Below, in pieces: positions 1-6,269 of a DNA stretch of 20,813 nucleotides. The stretch is from the NCBI GenBank assembly GCA_902791885.1, contig CADAXO010000051.1, positions 1-20,813 on the forward strand, read 5' to 3'. Each line of letters starts with the position of its first letter. Positions within the stretch are counted from its first letter, which is position 1. A program made the translations under genes and the position numbers. This DNA is from Oscillospiraceae bacterium. Lineage in GTDB: Bacteria; Bacillota_A; Clostridia; Saccharofermentanales; Saccharofermentanaceae. Under the pieces are notes generated by a model. The model saw nothing but the letters and a program-made list of their open reading frames with translations. It ran no database searches and was not told where the DNA came from.

Positions 1-250
1 TGCTGCAATGGGCGGCGTAGACGTAATCGTCTTCACAGCAGGTATCGGTGAGAATACAGATACTATGAGATCTGCTATGTGTAAGGATCTCGAGTTCCTT
101 GGCGTAGAGTTCGACGAAGAGAAGAACGCAGGCCTGAGAGGCAAGGAAGCTATCATCAGCAAGCCGTCATCCAAGGTTACAGTCTGCGTTATCCCTACAA
201 ACGAAGAGCTCGCTATCGCTCAGGAGACACAGGATCTCGTAAAGGCCTGA
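1..250 (+). CDS. ackA: Acetate kinase, C-terminal fragment
   Basis: This is the 3' end of an acetate kinase gene whose start lies before the window; the reading phase begins at base 2 and about 82 codons are visible. Acetate kinase interconverts acetyl phosphate plus ADP and acetate plus ATP, the ATP-yielding last step of acetate fermentation in the cytoplasm. The visible part carries the family's C-terminal signature: a buried strand ending in FTAGIGEN, which forms part of the nucleotide site in this sugar-kinase/actin fold, then a leucine- and charge-rich helix, and near the end the characteristic [11 protein letters not shown] segment. The end matches the usual end of the family, and a hairpin terminator follows 43 bases after the stop. 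The partner gene pta usually lies upstream in clostridia but is outside the window. Identification is secure. Confidence 0.95.
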   Translation, partial: AAMGGVDVIVFTAGIGENTDTMRSAMCKDLEFLGVEFDEEKNAGLRGKEAIISKPSSKVTVCVIPTNEELAIAQETQDLVKA

Positions 251-292
251 TATTATTTCCGGTGATAACCGGGTATCGATTATGTGTATAAT

Positions 293-318
293 AACCGGCA
301 GGAAAACTGCCGGTTTTT
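293..318 (+). terminator. Rho-independent terminator of ackA
   Basis: A perfect 9-bp stem (293-301 with 307-315, arm AACCGGCAG) closes a GAAAA loop and runs into a five-T tract (314-318). It lies 43 bases after the ackA stop and isolates ackA from the promoter that starts three bases further on. Confidence 0.9.
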
Positions 319-320
319 CA

Positions 321-349
321 TTGACCGGAGTATATCGGGTATATATAAT
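321..349 (+). promoter_or_regulatory. Sigma-A promoter for the ECF S-component gene
   Basis: A -35 box TTGACC (321-326) and a perfect -10 box TATAAT (344-349) are separated by 17 bases, the optimal spacing. Transcription would start near 356, leaving a leader of about 30 bases before the ATG at 386, too short for a riboswitch. It sits immediately behind the ackA terminator, so the downstream genes form a separate transcription unit. Confidence 0.8.
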
Positions 350-385
350 TACCTATCATCATAGTATGCAAAAGAGGTGGTTGTC

Positions 386-886
386 ATGAACAGCAATACA
401 ACTAAACTTAAAAAACTGGCACTTTGCGGTCTTTTGGCTGCATTTGTGTTTGTCGGTACTCAGATACGTGTTCCTACTGCAATCGGATACATCAATCTCG
501 GTGATGCGGTAATCCTTATAGGTTCATTTATCTTAGGTCCCATCGCATTCGTTCCTGCTGCGATCGGTTCGGCTTTATCAGATCTTCTTGCAGGTTACCC
601 GCAGTATATAATACCTACATTCATAATCAAAGGTCTCATGGGCCTTATCGCGGGTGTTCTTCTTCGTAAGAGTGAAGCTACGGCAATAAGGAAGATCTTA
701 ATCGGTGTGATCGCTGAGATCATAATGATCGCTGGTTACTTCGTATTCGAATCTCTGCCTTTTATGTACGGCGTGGAGGCTGCTGCAGGATCTTTGTTCT
801 TTAACATGATACAGGGAATAGCTGCGATAATTATCTTCGTTCCCGTAACATATATTCCTGCATTAAAGAAGCATTCTGTATTATAA
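386..886 (+). CDS. ECF transporter S component (substrate-binding membrane subunit)
   Basis: This is a 166-residue, almost wholly hydrophobic protein of the ECF-type S-component class, the membrane subunit that binds a vitamin or other micronutrient and docks onto a shared energising module (EcfA1, EcfA2, EcfT). It shows about five to six membrane segments, a short basic N-terminus followed by a first helix rich in Ala, Leu and Gly, and the motif GYINLGDAVIL after the first helix, typical of the riboflavin-transporter-like S subunits (Pfam ECF-ribofla_trS). I cannot tell the substrate from sequence. No ATPase or T-subunit gene is nearby, as expected for a group II ECF system with a shared module. 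The ATG at 386 is chosen over an in-frame GTG at 377 because the ribosome binding site AGAGGTGG (373-380) overlaps the GTG and stands five bases before the ATG. A consensus promoter lies just upstream. Confidence 0.85.
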   Translation: MNSNTTKLKKLALCGLLAAFVFVGTQIRVPTAIGYINLGDAVILIGSFILGPIAFVPAAIGSALSDLLAGYPQYIIPTFIIKGLMGLIAGVLLRKSEATAIRKILIGVIAEIIMIAGYFVFESLPFMYGVEAAAGSLFFNMIQGIAAIIIFVPVTYIPALKKHSVL

Positions 887-907
887 TCGGTGCATGACTT
901 CACCGAT
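886..907 (+). other. Inverted repeat enclosing the start codon of the hydrolase gene
   Basis: A 7-bp perfect inverted repeat (ATCGGTG at 886-892, CACCGAT at 901-907) has an 8-base loop (893-900) holding the ATG at 894. It starts on the last base of the S-component stop codon. As RNA it could fold and present the start codon in a loop. No T tract follows, so it is not a terminator. A regulatory role is only a possibility. Confidence 0.4.
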
Positions 908-1631
908 GCCCAAAAACACCCGACGTAAGATAATACGTTCAACTGTACTCGCGCTCATTCTTGTAATGGGTATGGCTTGCTTCATCTATTTAAGCATCGA
1001 TTACCAGCCTGATGCTTATGCTTTGGAGTATCTTAAGTCTGATGAGTCGGTTACGGTAAGGCAGACTGATTACGGATGGTTATTTGACGGTCCGGGTGAG
1101 GAGGATGCACTCATCTTCTATCCGGGTGCCAAGGTTGAGCCTGCTTCATATGCTCCTTTGCTTCATAAGCTTGCAGGAGAAGGACTTGATGTCTGTCTTG
1201 TCGATATGCCATTGGAGCTTGCGATATTAGGTATCAATAAGGCTGACAATGTCTTAAATTCTCATTCATATGAACGCTGGTATATCGGAGGTCACTCCAT
1301 GGGAGGAGCGATGGCCGCGATATATGCTTCTGATCATGGCGATCTGCTTGAAGGCGTGATATTGTTCGCAGCCTTTCCCACCAAGCCTTTGGACGATTCT
1401 ATGACAGAGATCCTTCTTGTCGGATCTAACGATAAGATAATCCGTTGGAATAAGATCGAGGAGAGCAGACAGTATGCTCCTTCCAATTACATCGAGTATG
1501 TTATCGGGGGCGGTAACCATGCCCAGTTTGGAAGCTACGGTGCGCAGAGGGACGACGGCGTTGGGACCATCACTGCCGAAGATCAGATAACGCAGTCTGT
1601 AGATGTGATAATAAGCACTATCAACGCCTGA
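894..1631 (+). CDS. Membrane-anchored alpha/beta hydrolase
   Basis: This 245-residue protein has a basic N-terminus and one hydrophobic segment (about residues 15-34) that should anchor it in the membrane with the catalytic domain outside, or act as an uncleaved signal. The rest is a compact alpha/beta hydrolase (Pfam Abhydrolase_5 type). It has strand YPGAK (about 76-80), the nucleophile elbow GHSMGG with Ser135, a probable acid Asp180 in LLVGSNDK, and a probable catalytic His209 in GGGNHAQFG. Residue spacing fits a complete Ser-Asp-His triad. Lipase, esterase and dipeptidase activities all occur in this family and I cannot choose among them. The gene begins 7 bases after the S-component stop and is probably cotranscribed. 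No good ribosome binding site precedes 894; an in-frame ATG at 906 is an alternative. It precedes a BASS transporter gene by about 18 bases. Confidence 0.82.
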   Translation: MTSPMPKNTRRKIIRSTVLALILVMGMACFIYLSIDYQPDAYALEYLKSDESVTVRQTDYGWLFDGPGEEDALIFYPGAKVEPASYAPLLHKLAGEGLDVCLVDMPLELAILGINKADNVLNSHSYERWYIGGHSMGGAMAAIYASDHGDLLEGVILFAAFPTKPLDDSMTEILLVGSNDKIIRWNKIEESRQYAPSNYIEYVIGGGNHAQFGSYGAQRDDGVGTITAEDQITQSVDVIISTINA

Positions 1632-1649
1632 TATTTCACCTTGATTAAT

Positions 1650-2591
1650 ATGAAGACTGTAAATGCGTTTGTCGGGAAGTATATGTCGCTGATCATACTG
1701 GCCGTCTCGGCGCTTGCTCTGTTTGTCCCTAATACATGCCTTTGGATCGATACTTCTTGGATCAATTATCTTCTGATGGCTGTTATGTTCTGCATGGGCA
1801 TTACACTGAAGCCTTCGGACTTCACGGTGGTATTTAAACATCCGTCTTACATCATCATAGGATGTCTTGCACAGTTTACGATCATGCCTTTGCTCGCATT
1901 CGGTCTGGGCAAAATCTTCAGCCTCGAAGCAGGCCTTCTTACAGGAGTGATACTTGTTGGAACATGCCCCGGCGGTACCGCAAGCAATGTCATCACTTAT
2001 CTGAGTAAAGGCGATGTCGCTCTTTCCGTAGGTATGACGGCTGTCAATACTCTTCTGGCTCCGTTGCTTACGCCTGCGATCACATATGTATTCTTAAGAT
2101 CCACGATAGAGGTCGATGTCTCAAGTTTGTTCCTGTCTATCGTTATAGTTGTTGTCGTACCTATTATTCTGGGCTTCGTTATAAACCGCTTTCTGGGGCA
2201 ATATACGTCACGGGTATCGGATACGCTGCCTGTAATATCTGTTGCCGCCATCGCACTTATTATCGCTTCGGTAGTTTCCAATAACGCACAGAAAATAATG
2301 GAGACCGGTGCATTAGTTTTCGCTGTGGTTGTGCTTCATAATGTCCTGGGTTACGCGGCAGGCTTCCTTCTGGGAACAGTCCTTAAGCTTCCCCTGGCGG
2401 AGAAAAAAGCACTTTCGGTAGAGATCGGAATGCAGAATGCGGGCCTTGCGACCTCGCTTGCAGGCACGGCTTTTCCTGATCTTGCGCTTGCGACCGTACC
2501 CGGAGCGATATTCTCGATATGGCATAACTTCTCGGGTGCGATACTTGCCAATATCTTCAGAAGGCTAAAGGATGACGGCGCATTGAATTAA
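1650..2591 (+). CDS. BASS-family (bile acid:sodium symporter-like) transporter
   Basis: This is a 313-residue polytopic membrane protein with nine to ten hydrophobic segments, the usual length for bacterial bile acid:sodium symporter (SBF) family members such as the YocS and PanS types. The two diagnostic crossover motifs are present: GTCPGGTASN (about residues 104-113), followed by a helix with KGDVALSVGMTAVNTLLAP, and EIGMQNAGLA (about 258-267). In known structures these segments line the sodium and substrate sites. Proteins of this branch move organic anions such as 2-keto acids or pantoate with Na+; which one cannot be read here. The gene follows the hydrolase closely. The ATG at 1650 is preferred, with a TTG at 1641 as alternative; neither has a clear ribosome binding site, which suggests translational coupling. 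A promoter-like sequence for the next gene overlaps its stop codon. Confidence 0.88.
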   Translation: MKTVNAFVGKYMSLIILAVSALALFVPNTCLWIDTSWINYLLMAVMFCMGITLKPSDFTVVFKHPSYIIIGCLAQFTIMPLLAFGLGKIFSLEAGLLTGVILVGTCPGGTASNVITYLSKGDVALSVGMTAVNTLLAPLLTPAITYVFLRSTIEVDVSSLFLSIVIVVVVPIILGFVINRFLGQYTSRVSDTLPVISVAAIALIIASVVSNNAQKIMETGALVFAVVVLHNVLGYAAGFLLGTVLKLPLAEKKALSVEIGMQNAGLATSLAGTAFPDLALATVPGAIFSIWHNFSGAILANIFRRLKDDGALN

Positions 2592-2611
2592 GTTCCGGTA
2601 TGAAGTAGAAT
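2583..2611 (+). promoter_or_regulatory. Possible promoter for the alarmone synthetase gene
   Basis: TTGAAT (2583-2588) and TAGAAT (2606-2611) are spaced by 17 bases, with four and five of six consensus matches. The -35 box lies in the last codons of the transporter gene. The predicted start near 2618 falls at the foot of the hairpin at 2619-2665, which would make that hairpin the leader of this transcript. It is a sequence match only, so confidence is moderate. Confidence 0.5.
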
Positions 2612-2618
2612 AATAAAA

Positions 2619-2665
2619 GAGCAGACAATGGCGTCCTCGGGGATGTTGTTGGCTGCTCATTTTTT
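2619..2665 (+). terminator. Terminator-like hairpin, possibly an attenuator, before the alarmone synthetase gene
   Basis: GAGCAG (2619-2624) pairs with CTGCTC (2653-2658). Inner pairings are ACAA with TTGT (2625-2628 with 2646-2649) and a 5-bp apical stem with a UCGG loop (2632-2636 with 2641-2645). A run of six T follows (2660-2665). It can end the transcript of the symporter operon. Only 18 bases separate it from the ATG at 2684, leaving no room for a promoter downstream, so transcription of the next gene must either start upstream of the hairpin or read through it. Confidence 0.75.
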
Positions 2666-2683
2666 ATGCTCAAGGGGTTTTGT

Positions 2684-3667
2684 ATGATATCTCTGAATGA
2701 CTATTTGTATGACGGAGACACGGTTGTTAAGATTCTGCACAGGTATTCACAGGATCTTAAGGCTGCTGCGATTGAGAGCGGAAACGGTATTGATCTTGCA
2801 CACAGCAACTGTCTGCTCATGATGATCGAACTTTTGGAGCATAACGACTTTCTTACTTCTCAGTCACAGCAGATCAGGGACTTCTATAAGTACATGGCAG
2901 ACAGGTATCCTTTTCTGGCTTTTACATTCAAGGGCAGGATCAAATCTCTTATAAGGCTTGAAGAGAAGATCAACGGAAACATAGTCGAATATATTCATGA
3001 ATACTACAGTAAGAACGGTTCGTTTCCGCCGGAGACCGAGATCAAGAATCAGATAGGAAGGATCAAAGATCTGATCGCTTACAGGATCGTTATATCTCTT
3101 CCGGTCTGCCACCTTAAGCCCGGCGATGACAGAGAATCACAGGAACTGGAATATCTTTATGCCATCGCCAATGCTCTTCCGGATTTTCTGGAAGCCAGGG
3201 GCTTCGAGCCTGAGCTGTCGGGTAAGAAAGACATCAGTACGAGGATTGATGATAAGTACAAACCTTATTACCGTGACTATATAGAGAAACCCAATATCTT
3301 CGGATATAAATCATTGCACATATCTTTCTTTGATAATGCCTCCAGAAGCAATATCGAGGTTCAGTTAAGGACCAAGCAGATGGATGATGTCGCTGAGATA
3401 GGACCTGCCAATCACCTGGGCTACGAGGAGAGGCAGGAGAAAGAACGCGCGAGAAGAATGGATATTCCCGAAGGCGTTAATCAGTTTTTTGATGATGCTT
3501 ATGAGAGAGGAATGAGATTGCAGCAGCTCGAACTTAACAAGATTGATGTCAATATGTTCGGTGCCGTGAATAACAGTCTTGTAAACGACGGGTGCGGACT
3601 TTACAGGGGCAGGCTGATCCTTCCTTATGAGCATCTGTCGAGGTTTCAGAATGATCTTATAGGATGA
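2684..3667 (+). CDS. Stand-alone RelA/SpoT-type (p)ppGpp synthetase-like protein
   Basis: This 327-residue protein contains the RelA/SpoT nucleotidyltransferase domain, which in known enzymes transfers pyrophosphate from ATP to GDP or GTP to make alarmones. All residues I can place against the RelA family are present. They are Arg85, Lys87 and Lys95 in the RIK...K segment (ATP contacts), Asp129 in KDLIAYR (metal), Tyr208 in GYKSLH (guanine stacking), and Glu225 and Gln227 in IEVQLRT. The later MDDVAEIGPANH segment corresponds to the family's MH-VAE-G-AAH helix. There is no HD hydrolase domain and no TGS or ACT regulatory tail. It is longer than typical RelP/RelQ small synthetases, with about 75 residues before the catalytic core and a C-terminal extension of about 80. 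The ATG at 2684 is chosen over one at 2666 because AAGGGG (2672-2677) stands six bases before it and 2666 abuts the hairpin's T run. A KaiC-like/ATP-grasp gene follows after 19 bases. Confidence 0.85.
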   Translation: MISLNDYLYDGDTVVKILHRYSQDLKAAAIESGNGIDLAHSNCLLMMIELLEHNDFLTSQSQQIRDFYKYMADRYPFLAFTFKGRIKSLIRLEEKINGNIVEYIHEYYSKNGSFPPETEIKNQIGRIKDLIAYRIVISLPVCHLKPGDDRESQELEYLYAIANALPDFLEARGFEPELSGKKDISTRIDDKYKPYYRDYIEKPNIFGYKSLHISFFDNASRSNIEVQLRTKQMDDVAEIGPANHLGYEERQEKERARRMDIPEGVNQFFDDAYERGMRLQQLELNKIDVNMFGAVNNSLVNDGCGLYRGRLILPYEHLSRFQNDLIG

Positions 3668-3686
3668 GAATAGGGAGGATTGGATT

Positions 3687-6214
3687 ATGGCTGCTTTTGA
3701 CAGAGTGAAATCGGGTATCCCGGAGATGGACGAGAGATTTGATAACATCCGACTCGGCGATAATGTCGTATGGAGAGTGGATAATCTTGAGGACTTTAAG
3801 CTTTTCGTAAAGCCTTATGTTAAGCAGGCCATAGAGGACAAAAGAAATCTGATCTATATCCGCTTTGCGTCCCATGAACCTTTGGTCGAGCAGCAGGAAG
3901 GACTTAAGGTGATCAATGTGGAACTGTCCCACAGATTCGAGACATTCACAGTGGATATCCATGAGATAATCGAGAGGGAAGGCTACGATGCATTCTATGT
4001 GTTTGACTGCCTCTCCGAACTTCAGACTGCATGGGCTACAGATCTTATGATGGGCAACTTCTTCCGCGTTACATGCCCTTTCCTGTTCCAGCTCGATACG
4101 GTCGCATATTTCCCTCTTATAAGAGGCAAGCATTCCTTCAATGCCATCGCGAAGATAAGGGATACCACTCAGCTGTTCCTCGATGTGTATTCAGACAAGG
4201 GTCATGTATATGTAAGGCCGGACAAAGTTTGGAACCGCTATTCCGAGACGATGTTCATTCCTCATATGTTCGACCCTTCGAATGGGGAGTTCAGGCCGAT
4301 CCTGGACGGTGTTGCTGCAAGCCACTTCTATCAGGTTCTTCAGAAGGATGCCGGAAGTTCAGACAGAGGCAACATGGACAGCTGGGACCGATTCTTTGAT
4401 ATGACCGAGACAATGTATCAGAACGGTATGGATGTAACCGAGCAGTGCAGCCGTATGTGCAATATCATGATGACGCGTGACGAGCGGATGAGAGTCATGA
4501 TCAAGAAGTACTTTACCCCTGAGGATTATCTTAATATCAAGAAGAGGATGATCGGTACGGGCATGATCGGAGGCAAAGCCACGGGAATGCTTCTGGCTCG
4601 TAAGATTATTGAAGTCGAGCGCCCCGATATCTATGAGAACTTCGAGCCTCACGACTCGTTCTATATGGGATCTGACGTATTCTATTCATTTATAGTCGAG
4701 AATCAGTTCTGGAATATCCGTGTAAGACAGAGAAGCAAGGAGGAGTTTTTTACCCTTGCTGAGGAGTTCGCTTACAGACTTCGCGAAGGCAAGTTCTCGA
4801 GAGCTATGGAGGAAGAGTTCGTTAAGCTTCTCGAATACTTCGGGCAGGACCCGATCATCGTAAGATCGAGCTCGATCCTGGAAGACGGATTCGGTAATGC
4901 TTTTGCAGGTAAATACGAATCTGTATTCTGTCCGAATTCCGGAGATATCGATCAGCGTCTCGAGGAGCTGGAGGATGCCATAAGAACTGTATATGCAAGT
5001 ACCATGAGTAAGTCTGCTCTTGATTACAGAAGCAGGAGAGGACTTCAGGCGAGAGACGAGCAGATGGCTCTGCTGATTCAGCGTGTGTCAGGTTCATATT
5101 ACGGTGATTACTATATGCCGTGTGCTGCGGGTGTAGGTTACTCATACAGTCCGTACCGCTTCATGGAATCGCTTGATCCTTCAGCCGGTATGTTAAGACT
5201 TGTAATGGGTCTGACAAGCCTCTTGCTACTACGGCAAAGGATTGTGCCGAGAAGCATCAGTATTCACAGCGTAAACTCGAACTTGTTAACAGAAGTGAAG
5301 GCGTGCTTCAGCAGGTAATGCTGGATGTGATTAAGCCGTACATGCCCGCATACCTTAAAAACCTTCTTCTCGAGCACGATTATGATGCCGAGAGAGCTTT
5401 CAGGGAGAGGGGGCAAAGAAGGGAGATCGAGTTCATATCGTGTCAGGGTATCGTAGCCAGGGAAAAGATAATGCAGCAGATGCGGGATATCTTAAGTACT
5501 ATCCAGAGCGTCTATGAACACCCGGTTGATACTGAGTTTACGATCAATCTTTCCGAGAACGGCGAGTATGTCATAAATATCCTGCAGTGCAGGCCTCTTC
5601 AGGTCTTTCAGGATTCGGATATTGATGAGTTTTCCGGATCTTATGAAGCCGGCGATGTGCTTTTCGAGTGTAAAGGTTCGGCTATGGGGCTTTCCCGTTC
5701 GGAGAAGATAGATCTTGTGCTGTATGTCGATCCCGTCAATTATTACAACATGCCGTATAAGGACAAGTACCGTGTGGCCAGAGCCATCGGCGCGGTCAAT
5801 TGGAAGATGAGGGGACTTGGAAAGAAGATGCTCCTGATGGTTCCGGGAAGGATTGGTACTACATCACCGGAACTCGGAGTTCCGACATCCTTTGCGGATA
5901 TAAGTGAGTTCGAAGCCATATGTGAGATCTCGGATTCCAAGGCCGGCTATAACCCCGAGCTTTCATACGGAAGCCATTTCTTCCAGGATCTCGTTGAATC
6001 AGGGATTCTTTACAATGCAATATTCGAGAATGAGAAAACCGTATCTTATGATCCGGGTCTTCTTGAAAAAACAGGTATAAGATCAGAGATCATAGCGGAT
6101 GACTGTGCAGGTCTTGAGGATATTGTTTATGTTTATGATATGTCAGGGAAGGACCTCCGTTTGATCAATGACATGAAAAACGAACATATTATCTGTTTTT
6201 TGTCCCGAAGGTGA
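3687..6214 (+). pseudogene. KaiC-like/PEP-synthase-type ATP-grasp protein, frameshifted
   Basis: One gene of about 860 codons is split into two frames. The first frame (ATG 3687, site AGGGAGGA at 3672-3679) is coherent to about residue 509, MLRLVMGL, at base 5213; its remaining 34 codons look random. From 5213 coherent coding continues one frame back (DKPLATTAKD onward) to 6214. Domains are as follows. Residues 8-193 resemble a KaiC/RecA-like ATPase, with SGIPEMDE at the start, strand NLIYIRF and a Walker-B-like FYVFDCLSEL, but no GxxxxGKT loop. Residues 290-509 and the second part resemble the ATP-grasp domain of PEP synthase and PPDK, with IGGKATGM, VRSSSILED and FAGKYES, later closing with INILQCRPLQ. 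A further C-terminal region has GRIGTT-PELGVP. No phosphohistidine or PEP-binding barrel domain is present. It pairs with the alarmone synthetase gene. The function is unknown to me. The break could be a true mutation or an assembly error. Confidence 0.75.
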
Positions 6215-6222
6215 CCTTTTAA

Positions 6223-6231
6223 TGTTATAAT
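6223..6231 (+). promoter_or_regulatory. Extended -10 promoter for pcrA
   Basis: TGTTATAAT is a perfect -10 box with the TGn extension and lies just after the stop of the preceding gene. No good -35 box is found at normal spacing, which extended -10 promoters do not require. The predicted start is near 6238, about 32 bases before the chosen GTG start of the helicase. Confidence 0.6.
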
Positions 6232-6235
6232 TATC

Positions 6236-6248
6236 TCAAAAGTTTTGA
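6236..6248 (+). promoter_or_regulatory. Palindrome at the predicted pcrA transcription start
   Basis: TCAAAA-G-TTTTGA is a perfect 6-bp inverted repeat around a central G, covering the first transcribed bases of the predicted pcrA promoter. It could be a repressor operator or a chance AT-rich palindrome. It does not match the Gram-positive LexA box (GAAC-N4-GTTC). Confidence 0.35.
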
Positions 6249-6269
6249 CCGGTAATATTGGAGATAATT

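Noticed and set aside
350..385. Riboswitch ahead of the ECF S-component
   Set aside because: The promoter places the transcript start near 356, leaving a leader of about 30 bases, too short for any known vitamin riboswitch.
1266..1841. Antisense open frame of 191 codons
   Set aside because: It runs across the end of the hydrolase and the start of the symporter on the opposite strand, has no ribosome site or recognisable domain, and is a frame shadow.
4031..4399. Overlapping + strand frame of 122 codons in the ATP-grasp gene
   Set aside because: The main frame is coherent through this stretch with domain motifs on both sides, so this is an alternate-frame shadow.
5195..5320. Programmed ribosomal frameshift in the ATP-grasp gene
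   Set aside because: I see no slippery heptamer or strong downstream structure at the junction, and about 18-20 conserved residues appear to be missing, which a frameshift could not restore.
6181..6196. LexA-box-like sequence CGAACATATT before pcrA
   Set aside because: The second half-site (GTTC/GTTCG) is absent at the required spacing.
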